From the NCBI GenBank assembly GCA_027559495.1, contig JAMXSV010000010.1, positions 744,001 through 808,000 on the forward strand: DNA of 64,000 nucleotides, in the 5' to 3' direction. The notes under the pieces are model-generated. The model ran no database searches, was not told where the DNA came from, and was given only the letters and a program-made list of their open reading frames with translations. Source of the DNA: Aurifilum marmelostoma. Lineage: Eukaryota > Ascomycota > Sordariomycetes > Diaporthales > Cryphonectriaceae. Below are positions 21,867 to 33,096 of the stretch, piece by piece. The translations under genes and the position numbers were made by a program. The stretch's first letter is position 1. The number at the start of each line of letters is the position of its first letter.

Positions 21867-23507
21867 ATCCGCGGCGCTCTGATACTTGCAACAAAGGCAA
21901 TACAGGTTGCTGCATCATGGTGCAGCACATCACACGCGACCTCTGGGTATTCAGCCGAAAAGGAGACCGATGGAGGAGGGGGAAAAAAAGAAGCAGGAAA
22001 GAGAAAGAGAGGGAGAGATTAAAGAAGAAAAAAAAGAAACAAAAAGGACGCTTTTGATGAAAGCGTACGAAAGAGAATGACAAGACGTGCAAGGCGGTGT
22101 TGATACCCAAAAGGGAGAATGAGCAAGAATGACAGCATGCGTCGTGCACGCCAAAGGGCTTGACCATCGAGATTCCTGTGGAACTGAAGCAGCACGGCGA
22201 TTGGTCGGAGAGAAAAGTGATGAGGCTCAAGCTGTGTGGCTGGAGCGGAATTTCAACCTTGACCGTTGTGCAAAACCGAGTCTTCGCTCCACTACTGGGA
22301 AGAACATGGGGCGACGCAAGAGACGGCACCCCTGAAGGAGGATCCATAATACTAGTACCTGTAGTAGTAGCCGCGATCGCCCCAGTCGTCGGCAGCACCC
22401 ACGATCGCTCCAATCGACCTCTAATCCTGCCGAGAGGCTTCAGGGCCTCCCCCCCCCTTTTCCCCCCCCCCAAAACCCAACCCAATCCAACCCAAGGTTG
22501 AATCTGCTATCATGGTATGCATGTAATTTTAGTCAGGAGGGGCTCCTGATGTCTATGATGTAGAAAACAGCCCACTCTCGACATAGAGTCTCGTGGCAGG
22601 ATGGACTCGGCATCAGGGCAGGCAACGAGCACCACGGGAACAGCAGGAGAGGGTGGTGGACGTGAGAAGGACCACGATGACTGGGCAGGATCGTGGAGAA
22701 GGCATGCCCACACCGGTCTGTCCTGTCATGATGTGTTCTGACAGCCCATGTACTGTATTGGGCATACTGTATTGTGGCATGAATCTGAGCGCCAGAGTAC
22801 CTATTTGCCACTGTCTCGCTACTGTACTGTACTCATAACATACTAGCGTCGTCCCTCTTTAGTGGTCTCGATCGCGAGGTATCGATCTTGTTCCCGCGAT
22901 CTTGACTTTCACGATGGGCAATCGAACTTGGGCAATCCCACTCTGATCGGTAATTCCCATCTGGTGCTGCATGCCCCGTCCCGCCCTTTGTCCCACCTCC
23001 TCCTCCTCCCTCTCACATGGACTACCACGTCTTCTTGCTCCTCTGTTCACTCGCCCAGATGCAACCACGGGCCGCTCACCGTTTTCCGAGCTAATCAACC
23101 ATGACACCTCTTCGACTTTTGTCTTTCCATTCCCCGTGGTCTCATGGTCCAAATGCCGGATTCGAGACTCCGCCCTTGGCTTGTTGGAATCTCGATTCAA
23201 CCCATCAACAGCAGGCAACTGCTTGTCTCAAGGGATGAGGGCCTTTTCCCTCCCCATTGTTGTGATGATTATATTTGAGGGCTTGCTCGTTCTTCTTTCT
23301 TTTCGCACTTACTCATCGGGAGTACAATCTTGACACACAATTTCCATCATCGCCATCAGCCTTCCTCTTCTTCGAGACAATCCTCCAAGACGCAGCTTGT
23401 ACCTTTGTTGTACGCCTTAATGAGGTCACCTTAATTTACCACAAGTCTCACCCACCACCGTCTACCCTTTTTTTTTTTTTCGCCCTCTCAAGTTTCAGCC
23501 AGCGATC
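21867..23507. other. Intergenic region upstream of the LOV photoreceptor
   Basis: No supported gene. The 3' flank of the upstream gene is purine-rich (21,970-22,050). C-rich runs lie at 22,450-22,490. The GATC cluster (separate entry) and a pyrimidine-rich stretch at 22,970-23,050 belong to the promoter and leader side of the photoreceptor gene. Confidence 0.6.
22870..22949. promoter_or_regulatory. GATC cluster, candidate light-response element
   Basis: Four GATC cores within 80 bases, at 22870 (TCGATCGCGA), 22884 (ATCGATC), 22898 (CGCGATC) and 22945 (GATCGG), roughly 560-640 bases before the photoreceptor start. Two more GATCG sites lie near 22,375 and 22,403. Neurospora White Collar complex sites are built on GATC/CGATC cores and drive vivid; assigning that role here is inference from motif and position. 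Confidence 0.5.
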
Positions 23508-24222
23508 ATGAATACATGGGAGAAATGTGCTCTTGATGTATGTTCTCTCTTATCCTCTTTTTTTTTCTACAAAAAAAAAAAAAAAAAAAAAACCACCCCA
23601 AAAAACCCTGATGATGGGCTGCGCAGCATTGACTTGTGCCTGCTGACTTTTCTACCAGTATCAATTCCCCAATCAGAAAGCCAAAGACGTCCAGGCTTCA
23701 CAATACACACAGGGCAAAGCCAACGATGCCACCGACCCTCTGATCTACCCGGGCATCTACTGTCCCAGCGGGCTAGACCTCATGGGCGTCCTGTTCCGCA
23801 TCTACGCCCGGCCCAACCCCCAGGTCAACCTGGGCCCCATCGACTGCTCCGTCTCGCTCATCGTCTGCGACCTGGCCCTGCCGGACTACCCCATCGTCTA
23901 CGCCTCGGATCCCTTCCTGGAGATGACAGGCTTCCGCATGAGCGAGATCAAGGGCAGGAACTGCCGCTTCCTGCAGGCGCCCGACGGGAACGTGGCCCCC
24001 CACTCGGCGCGGAAATATGTCGACAAGAAGACTGTCCGCGGCATGCGCGAGGCCATCAAGGCCAACAAGGAGCACCGCACCACGGTTGCGAACTTTACCA
24101 AGGCTGGAAAGCCGTTTGTCAATATCCTGACCCTCATTCCGATTGCCTGGGACGGGCCCGAGTTTCGATATTCTGTCGGCTTTCAGTGCGACAAGGCATC
24201 GTTGCAAGCTCGGCCGGCTTGA
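23508..24222 (+). CDS. VIVID/ENVOY-type LOV blue-light photoreceptor
   Basis: Small PAS/LOV protein that binds flavin and tunes light responses by restraining the White Collar complex (Neurospora VIVID, Trichoderma ENVOY). A 30-base first exon (23508-23537, MNTWEKCALD), a 121-base intron and exon 2 (23659-24222) give 197 residues. The LOV core contains the photo-adduct cysteine in GRNCRFLQAPDG (Cys112), preceded by PIVYASDPFLEMTGF. It also has the loop PDGNVAPHSARKYVD that enlarges the pocket for the flavin adenine moiety in this subfamily. It ends GKPFVNILTLIPI and FRYSVGFQCDK. The N-terminal cap with conserved GIYCPSGLDLMGVLFRIYAR and RPNPQVNLGPID, used for light-driven dimerisation, is intact. 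The intron contains T9, ctac, then A22. Confidence 0.95.
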
Positions 24223-24621
24223 TGATGATCCCCTTGCTTGCCTAAATCCACGAACATCTATCTACGCAAACGAGCACACACATCATACGGCATCAACATT
24301 TCACCAGCCACCTGCTTTTAGGCTTGCATCTATCCACGCATACACGGCGATAAGAGACTGGCGAGTTTCTCACTGCGGAGTTGGCACATCCAGACTTAAA
24401 GATCATGAAGCAGCGGGGGGGCAAAAAGCATTCTTGGGAGTTTATTTTTTTTTTTTTTTTTGGTCTTTTGTTCTGGGAGGAGCGCGGCGCGATACACGCA
24501 TGAAATAATTTTTCTGGGTCAAACATTTGGTCGGTTCTGTTATTGAGACGCATCTAAGGCTTCTAGGCGCAATGCTTTCAGGCATTCATGATACCCCCTC
24601 CCTTACACAGTCGTTGTTGAC

Positions 24622-24659
<38 letters not shown>

Positions 24660-25843
24660 ACCCTGTACTATCTATCCTGCAGAATGGCAACCAGGTTGAG
24701 AAGCATCAAGGCAGGATCCGCTGATTCGGAAGATGTATAGACAATACAGCTGAGTTAATCATGGACGGAACAATCAAGGAGTTACACCAGCAGAATCGTA
24801 TGATTGAATGAGACGCTGCTATCTTCACCCTCGTCCCGGAGACTTACCTCCTCGAAAGCTCGTATACTATTGGTCATATCCCATCTCGGTGGCCAACTAG
24901 ACACTCAAGGTTACAATCTGACATGCTTTTTCTTACTGTATACAGAAAAGTCATCACACAAGCCCAATGGGGATCTCAAGTCTTTCTCGCCACCGATCGA
25001 AACCCCCCCCCCGGCAAGGATTCTCACGATCGAGGTAGTAGGTCACCCGACTCACAGCGGTACGGTGTGGCTGTCCCGGGCCGTCAAGATAAGTAGCATG
25101 CTTTATTTTATGCATGTCTAGCATAGGCGAAAAGACCAACAAGGAGCGTCTGCACTGCGTGGGTGTGGGTGAAACCCCAGCCCTCCAATAGTGTGTCGAC
25201 CCCCAAATCTGCAGTGCTGATCACTTGCACATCCCGCCATCCTGCGTTACATTCCCTTGCCTTGCCTTCCAGCACATACGTCTGGCGTGACTTTGTTGCC
25301 CTGTTTTGCTTAATCTTCCCTGGTGCGTTGCGGACTCTGGTCGTCTAACCCTGTATCCTCCGCCAGAGACAACACCCCCCTCCTTTTTCTTCCTGACTAT
25401 TCATGCATAGATACGGCCGGTAGATTGGACAGCAGCGTGACAAGGAATAGTAAGGCCTCAAACCAGAGCCTGGCCAATGGATCTGGATTGCGTGCCCTTG
25501 CATGATGTGCCCAACAGGATATTGGGCTGGTTGGGGGGGGGGCGTCGAGCTGCAGCAGAGAGAGCTACCACCGTCTTCGCAGAAGGCGGTTAGCCTACCT
25601 TCTTACTTTTCTTTCAAAAGTGAGACTTCGTCTTGTGCTGCAAACAGTCCCACCCCCCCCCCTCTCCGCCACCCTGTTTTATTGTGCTTCTCGTCCTTGG
25701 TGGAGATATACATAGTATATCCATATCATCATGCACATTGGTACTTGTGGCCAGAAATATGGCCCAAAAGAAAAAGCATAATTGCCTGAATATCTCTCAA
25801 GAAGAAGGAAGAATTCGACGCCCACGAAAATCACCAATCCCTC
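24223..25843. other. Intergenic region
   Basis: No supported gene. T- and C-homopolymer runs (24,445-24,460; 25,007-25,014; 25,655-25,663) and a long CT repeat (separate entry). Convergent 3' ends flank it. Confidence 0.6.
24625..24657 (+). repeat. (TC)16 dinucleotide repeat
   Basis: About sixteen uninterrupted TC units, roughly 400 bases after the photoreceptor stop. Confidence 0.9.
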
Positions 25844-26996
25844 CTACAAGACGCACAACGTCACCACTAATGCGACCCCGGCCGCCCACCTGACCACGCG
25901 GCCACTGCTGCCGCCCGCGGCCGTGCTGGGCAGCCTGCTCCCGCCCTGGACGTCGTACGCCTGGACGCACTGCAGGGTGGCGTTGGAGTTGGCGCCCTGG
26001 CTGCTCGAGGGGCTGGCGCCGAGCGACCCGTTGCCCTGCCAGCGGATCAGCACGGGCCAGACGCCACCGACGGCATCGTCGTACGTCACGTCCGAGGTGG
26101 CCCAGTTGAACACGTCGGTACCGTTGAAGTCTGCAGAGCGACCTGTTGGGTGTGATTAGCCTATTAGTCGGCATACGTGCGGTGGTGGTGGCGGCGGCGG
26201 CGCCATAGGGATGAGGTGTGTGGCGAGAATCCAGATGGGGCAGGTAGGCGAGAGAGGGGTGAGGAGGTGGGGAAGAAGAAAAGATGGTAAATTAGACGGG
26301 GGAGAAAGCGAGGATGAATGAGTGTGTGGGTGCGGCGTCCCAGGTTCTCGCCCTCCACTTTGGACATCGAGAATGATGGGACCCATCCATCACTCACTCA
26401 CTATCAATCAATCGCAACGTACCTTCAGAGTAGACAGCGCTGGCGGAGGAAAAGGCCGACTTGCAACTGTCCGGGAGAGATACCAGCGGACAAACGGGTT
26501 CGTCGTAGGAAGGCCCACCCCCGATCGCAGCGGCGCTGACCCACTCAGCCACACACGTCTTGCTCAGCACGCCGCCGCACGTCTCGTGGGCAAAGCTCCC
26601 GTTGCTGAACCCGCCACTGCTGGTCGGGCCCAGGGTGTACAGGCACGCGAACCAGCCCGGGTTGGCCAGCGCCGTGCCGTTGGGCGCCTGCAGGCTGGGC
26701 GGCGGGCCGAGGGAGATGGAGGTGGCCGTCAGCGCGTCGTCGGGGGTTCCGTTGGTGCGCACTGCGATCGACATGGTCCAGCCCGGCACGGACGGGGCCC
26801 AGGGTCCCTGGAAGGCAGCCGACACGTTGGGCGCCGTGAAGGTGATGGAACCGGTGGCGTTGGGCGAGGACCGCACCTCGGTCCAGTTGAGCGGGTTGTT
26901 GCCGATGGTTGAGCCGTAGTTTTGGCCATCTACGAGGGCCGGAGCGCCGGCCAAGACGAGGACGGCGCCGGTGAGGATGTAGGATAGGACGGCCAT
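25844..26996 (-). CDS. Predicted GPI-anchored cell-surface protein
   Basis: Exons 26996-26423 and 26142-25844 (intron 26143-26422, gtacgt...acag) give 290 residues. An N-terminal signal peptide (MAVLSYILTGAVLVLAGAPA, cleavage probably after VDG) is followed by a Ser/Thr/Asn-rich ectodomain. The ectodomain has many N-glycosylation sequons and six cysteines (GWFAC, HETC, SKTC, EPVC, PDSC, LQC). The C-terminus is a small-residue stretch (AAGGSSG) and a hydrophobic tail (WAAGVALVVTLCVL) without charged residues after it, the layout of a GPI signal. No enzyme motif or named domain recognised. It probably sits in the plasma membrane or cell wall; function unknown. Confidence 0.8.
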
Positions 26997-27411
26997 GTCG
27001 AGAGTGGTTCCGGCGTGGCCGCTATGAGGTCTTGCAGCAGGAGAGGAAGTCAGCTGCGCTTATGTAGTATGCAGGGCAAGCCTTGTGCGATCTTGGTTCC
27101 ATCCTGGCATGCGTAGGATCATCAAGCACGACCAGCTGTGTTCCTTGATATGTATGCACCCATGCATGTCATACCACAGCATCTCCATCAAGGTCGGCCC
27201 AGTGACCACTCACCTTATGTGGCAGCCTAATTGGTGGCTGGAAGGATTCTTCTATGGATCAAGCACAGCCACGCGCCAGAATACAACAGGACATTCCATG
27301 GACTATGTATACAGTTCCTTATTTTTCTTTTCCCCCCTCTCCTGGGACTGGAAAGTTGTGGGTGACCAATTCAAATATCGACCGTGGCTCTTGCGGTGAT
27401 GATCATTATTA

Positions 27412-27432
27412 TGTGTGTGTGTGTGTGTGTGT
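27412..27432 (+). repeat. (TG)n microsatellite
   Basis: About ten TG units, uninterrupted. Confidence 0.9.
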
Positions 27433-27692
27433 TATGATCCGACAACCCTCCCTGCTTCTGCTGCGAACATTCGAGGTTTGCATTCCGCCTTGTCACTCCG
27501 AATCGAATGACTCAGAACTCAAGTATCTAGTACTGTATTGAAATGTCAGGTCGATCCTTTCTGATGATCGTTAGAGCTGTGATAGGGTTCTGGAGCCGAA
27601 TCGCGAAATCGGCTTCTTGATTTGGTGGCCCTGAAGCCGATATGGCATTTGGGAGCGGTGCGTGTGCCACAGAGCTGTCGGCAATCGATGGA

Positions 27693-27715
27693 TGTGTGTG
27701 TGTGTGTGTGTGTGT
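27693..27715 (+). repeat. (TG)n microsatellite
   Basis: About eleven TG units, uninterrupted, the second such tract in this intergenic region. Confidence 0.9.
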
Positions 27716-28200
27716 ACTTGCGATTCAAAGTCTTCAGAAATCATGATTCAGCTCTCATTCCCACATTGATTTTTTCCCCTTTTTCTTTCTTTTCCTTGAA
27801 TCACCGAGTCTCAAAATATGGGCCTCGACCCAAGACCTAGCAAGCTGAAATAGGAATCCGTCTCTCGATTTTTCATCTTGTGATGTTCTTGAGCGATCTG
27901 GCTACATGGGCATCATCATTACTTTGATAAGTAGTACAGGATCGCGAATTTGTGCTGTGACATAGCCCGCTATGGTCTCACTCGAAGCTGTTCCATCCAA
28001 ATCAATGGCTTCAGATAACTTCGGACGAAACACCCTACGATGGCGCGACCACGCTCGAGCCTCTCTTCCAGCCAGCTGAGGACAACATGTGGTTAATATA
28101 TCCTTCTTCTATGCCTCCATATTATCGTCCTCAAATTTCCACTTGTTAGAATCACTCAATCAAGAAACCTACGACAAAGAAGTTCCTATCAGCCGTCAGA

Positions 28201-28886
28201 ATGGCCTTGCCACTCCGAAGCCGCGTGCCCGTGAAGCTCCACCGCAAGGAAGACGCCGAGGTCCTCCAGCTGGGCCAGGTGACATGCTTCCTCCTCGAGG
28301 ACGGCTCAAGGACGGACAACCGGATCAGTGCCGTGATCCTGCTGCTGCCGCCCGGCTCCGAGGGCCCGCCCATGCACTGGAGCCGGATGCACGACGAGTG
28401 CTTCTTTGTGACAAAAGGTTTACCGGCCCATCGGAGCGACGTTGAAATGAAGATAAAGTGGAATCCCTTTTTAGACTGACGAGGTGATGTAGGCACCGTC
28501 CAGTTCACCACGCCCGAGGGGGCTGTTGATGCACCGCAGGGCAGCATGATCGTAGCCCCGCCGAGGGCGACGCATGGCTTTGCGAATCCCTCCGAGACGG
28601 AAGAGGCCGAGGTCTACATGACCGCAACCCCTGGTGAGTCTGGAGAAAACATAACACGAGAGAGAACGAAGGAGAACGTTAATGTAAATGCCTTTTCTGA
28701 AAGGATACTACATCGACTGTAAGTGCATATGCGCCTCACCATTTGCAAACTAGTGGGCTGAGACGAGATAATGCAGACTTTCGCATGCTGTCCCAAGAAA
28801 GAGACGGGGGCAAGGAACTGACCGTCGAAGAGTCAGAGTACCTGATGGCTTTGTTTGGGACCTTTCCGGCCGACTCTGATGTGTAG
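28201..28886 (+). CDS. Small single-domain cupin protein
   Basis: Four exons: 28201-28417, 28493-28633, 28704-28718 (only 15 bases) and 28777-28886, giving 160 residues. The phases agree and the junctions restore a continuous protein (TKG|TVQFTTPEGAV, ATPG|YYID|YFRMLS). The cupin fold is shown by motif 1, GSEGPPMHWSRMHDECFFVTKG, with His and Glu metal-ligand positions, and motif 2, APQGSMIVAPPRATHGFANPS, with its His. Fungal relatives are uncharacterised or involved in small-molecule metabolism; substrate and metal are unknown. The first donor (gtttac) is weak. The C-terminal acidic helix (GGKELTVEESEYLMALFGTF) is typical of such fungal cupins. Confidence 0.8.
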
Positions 28887-29079
28887 AGAGGTCGCACTGC
28901 TCGCATGGCGGCAGTGATCTTCCTTGACCTGCAGAATATATACCTTGGAGGATTAAATATGAGCTGATTCGTTGGACTTACTTTGAGATATAGTAGCATG
29001 CCCCATTCAGACTAAAGAGATGTATAATGCTCATTATTAGCATGACTTGATAACTACCATAATGACTCCGGTCACGCCC

Positions 29080-30755
29080 TCATGCGCCGCGGCTCAACCG
29101 TGACGAGCGGCGGCGGCCCGGGTCTGCCACCGAGTTGGTCTCAACCGCCTTCCTGCTTGACTTCACCGTAGGAGTTTTCTGTTCCTTGACGTCCTCTTGC
29201 TTTTTTACTCTTGCCTTTTTGACTGGCGGCTGCTTCGCCTCTCCTGCATCATCGGCAGCCCCAGCCTTCGATCTCTTGGCTGTCTTCTTTTTGGGTTCCA
29301 CCTCCTCTTCTTCATCATTGCCCTTGATGGCGGGCTGTGTCTTGCCCTTTTTGGGCTTCCCATCCTCCTTATCGGCAGCTGAAGTCTTCGCCTTTTTGGC
29401 CTTGCCCTTGCTTGGCTTCTCGTCCGCGTCTCCCTCCTCCAGAGGCTCCTCCTTGATGCCTGGCGCCACATGCCCAGTCTTCTTCTGTATAGCCGGCGCA
29501 TAGCAGCTGGTGCGCCCGCCAACAGTGATCCAGACGAGCTTGTCACCGTTGGGGAGTGAGCCTGATTTTGAGCCCTTGCCCCATCTGTGGTCGAACAGCC
29601 AGGTGTCTGGGAATTTGTCCGAATCGGCCAGCAAATCTACCGCAGTTTGGCACACCTTGGAAATTGATGATCGTCAGTACAAGAACATGGCTTTAGCACG
29701 AGGCAAAGGGATAACGCTGTGTCAGAAATGCAAAGCACGCAGGCTTTCCAGGCTGCAGCCCTCCCGGGCTTCAACGCCTTGAGAAGTGTGGTGGATGGAT
29801 GCCTCCAGTGAAACGTACATATCTGATGGAATCGTGCAGTCTTTTTACTTCCTCGTCAGAGAACTCATCACAATACTGCTCCGGGTGTAGCTTTGCGTGG
29901 TAGAGGCACTCGTCGGCAACCCAGTTCCCAATGCCGCTGATGATGGCCTGATCGAGGATAAGTGCCTTGATGGGCTTGTGCCTACTCCGCATCTTGTGTC
30001 GAAGATATTGCTCTGTAAAATCATCTTTATCGACGACCGGGTCAGGTCCGTTCTCCACGAGTGGTGTGTTCTGCCGGATCTCAGCTCCGGGGCAATCCAC
30101 GAGCCGTATACGGGCGAAACTGTTATGCGGTATCAGTGGTAAGCGTGCAGCGGCGTCTTCAGGGTCCCGAACCCTTCACTGACCGTCTTTGATCTGTGAA
30201 GGCGATCCGGACTGGCGACTTTCCCTCGGTCTCTAACTGGAATTTCCAGAATTTAGGTGGCCACGCCTCTTGTTCTTCTGGGTTCATCTTCTTGTAGTAG
30301 TTTGTATAGGCAGTTCGATCATTCTGTATATGGATCCAACCTGGGAAATCTTTAGCCTCATGTGGATTTCAATGACAGATTTTGAGTCGGGCGTATACAT
30401 ACCAGTCATTCCAAGGTGCATCACTGCATGAGGGCCCGGATCATTGAGCCTGAGCCAGAAGTATTTCCCCTGGCTGCCAGCCTCGACGACCTGTCTCAAT
30501 GTTAGGCTTTGAGCGCGCAAGCTGTTATCTGTGTGGACTCATACCTTGCGCCCCTTCAAGGCCTCCTCGAAAGCTGGGCCACTACATCCGACCTTACCGA
30601 AGATGTTGGCATCATCCGGTGCCTGGACTTTGGCGATCTTCTTGCCAACCAGATGCTGGCGCAGAAAATGCACCAGTCTTGCGACTGTATCGATGTCAGT
30701 ACACCTGAGAGTTTAGTGATATCCAGTGAGACATACCCTCAGCAATCTCAGGCAT
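29080..30755 (-). CDS. Formamidopyrimidine-DNA glycosylase, Fpg/MutM family
   Basis: Base-excision repair enzyme for oxidised purines, with AP-lyase activity. Six exons: 30755-30737, 30684-30545, 30490-30403, 30340-30184, 30119-29819 and 29655-29080, introns 52-163 bases, 426 residues. The catalytic N-terminus MPEIAEV supplies Pro2 and Glu3. A lysine in GSQGKYFWL (about Lys62) corresponds to the conserved beta-strand lysine. MHLGMTGWIHI and PIKALILDQAIISGIGNWVADE form the helix-two-turn-helix DNA-binding region, with Lys186 and Asn200. No C-terminal Cys4 zinc finger follows; as in plant and fungal members it is replaced by a zincless end (GGRTSCYAPAIQKKTG). A Lys-rich disordered tail of about 130 residues (KGKAKKAKTS and similar blocks) probably gives nuclear targeting and DNA affinity. 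Confidence 0.92.
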
Positions 30756-33096
30756 GTTGACTTGAGCTCAGGCCGAGATTGTCTTTTCGGTCCTGGAGGG
30801 GTCGGACGCGGTTCCGGCGCGGTGCTGGATGACGCTGTTAGATTGGAGCCACAGCAAGTGGCACGCGTGAGCAGGTGACTCTAGACCCACTAAAACTAAC
30901 AGGGGGGAAGCTCTGGCGGTCCCGCTCTGAACCAACTCCATCGCCGAAAATTTCTTGAGCTCGACAATGCCCGATCTTTCTTCCTCTTCCACAACACCGC
31001 GCTGGTTCCCACAACCATACAGCACAGCACTGTATGGTCGCGCACCAGAACTCGAGGTAAGCAGTCTCGCGATGTTCTCTTGAACTCTCCTCCCCCTTCT
31101 TCCTGATGACAACACCAAACCGCAAACTAGAGTCTTTGACCTAAACGGAATGAAACCGATTTTGTAACGTCAGTCTGATTGACAAGACACGATGCGCGCA
31201 TTGAACATCACATCTCTGCGACCTGCGAATCGTCACTGACAAGTTCCACAGTAGTTCTCGAGTCTACCTCCTCGCGTCATGATGTCCTGATCATCCCGAC
31301 GCCGCCTGCCCCGGGCGTCCTCTTGCGATGGTATGTGTTTGCTCGCTTCTTGTCTCCTCTACACACCTCACATATTACCTGATGAACAATTTTTTTGCTT
31401 CGGCAAAGTTGGAATTACCGACTGAATCTTGATGTCGATAACAATTGGCTGTTTCTGATTGCAATTCATTCTCCTCCGGCATTTGCATCTCGATGTTTGA
31501 AATTCCAGGCACTGATTGCATCTTCCAGACCCGACCAGACTATATATTCTCGGTACGACAATTCCATCGCACCCTCCTCTCTCATGTCTTGCCTGATGAA
31601 ACGGCACTGGGCTCCGATCATACCTCATGAGCAGATATGCCATTCTGCGACAGGCCTAGAAAACCTCGTCCACTGATTCGACACAACGACCCGCGACATT
31701 GCCAAAAATAGTCGTCACCAGAGCTCGTGCTAATACTTGTCGCAACGACAGTTTCTTCTATGGCTTTGACTGGCAAGTGCCAATAGTGGAGGTATGCATG
31801 CTCCTCGTAGAGGCGTCAGCCGTGTCGCCTTTTCTAAAATGAAGGGTATGTCTTATGTCTTCTTTCCTGCTTTTTCTTCAGCCCTCCGTCTCCCGGATGA
31901 CACCTAGATGACGAGTCTTATTCGGGTTTCCCGATGCAGACAACACTTTTACCTATACCATTCATGCATAACTGAAAGAGACATGATTCAACACTTCCTT
32001 GGCCTAACTTGGAGACGCAGCCTGCTGACATTGGCTGCTTTAGGGCATCCATGAATTTTCAGTCTCGAAACTTGTTGATGGTACCTGGTTAGTTCACCAC
32101 GAGTGACTCCCATCCTCTGGCGTTCATACGAATCCCACCCGCCGCCCACCCAACATGATGATCTGACAAAAAACAAAGACAAGCATATGTCAGAGCTTTC
32201 GAGCACAGATGATACAAGTCATTTCTGAACATCCGGGCTGCGCATCATCTTGTTTATGGTATCTGGGCAGGGTTTCGCTAATACCAACATTAGAAATTCT
32301 ATAGATTTGGTGTCGTCTGACAATGTCTCGGTGCTTGGTGGCAACACCTTTCCTTCGGGTGAGTTACAGTCTCCGTTGTTCATCTTTCACTGCGCTTGGC
32401 GTTTAAATGATGATCATTAAATTTTATCACGACGGTCTTCATAGCAATTGCTTTGATGAAACTGCCCCCTGACAGGGGCTCCACGAACTGATATCGCCCG
32501 CCCTCATCTTCTGTCCTGTGCTCATTGCCATTGACGTGAACCATGGCTGACGAAGATGATACGAATAGGACAACCATTTCTGGACCGACTCAAGCTTTGA
32601 TCGTTCATGAGGTAAGTTCATCCACGTAGTAAACTTACCATTGCCAACAAGGGTTTCGAGACGGCTGCTTCCAATCAGCTTTCTCGTCGTAGCTATCCGG
32701 TCTAGCCTTTATGTTTAGAGTTATATACCATTAATAGTACTTGACATGTTCATGAAACGCTCATGCATTTGAAGCCTCTTGCCTGTGTGTCGCGCCAACC
32801 ACTCAATTCGCAGAATGATTTCAAGGAACTAAAGCAGTGCAACTTAGCCAAGATCCGAGTCTTGTCGAATTTTATCATGTATTTTCGAATGCTTGTATAT
32901 CCGCTATTTCCGCTGCGATGCACTTGATGCCTTTCCCACCCGGACGCCGTCGACAAACATCCCAATGCTGCCAGTGAGAGAGAAGCAACGCCACCTTGAT
33001 GTAATTCAACGCCGCAAAAGCATTTCTCAAGAGAATAATCCGTCTTTCCACGAGGGCAATCAAGTATCTAATTCGCTCGCTCAGACCACAAAGAGA
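30756..33096. other. 2.3 kb stretch without a supported gene
   Basis: Short frames only. The half nearest 30756 is presumably the glycosylase promoter; the rest is AT-richer than the neighbouring exons. I find no family resemblance, terminal repeats or tRNA in it. Confidence 0.6.

Larger units (their letters stand above)
26997..28200. other. Divergent intergenic region
   Basis: Between the start codons of the GPI-protein gene and the cupin gene. No conserved frame. Holds two TG microsatellites (27412-27432 and 27693-27715) about 260 bases apart, on the same strand. Confidence 0.6.
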
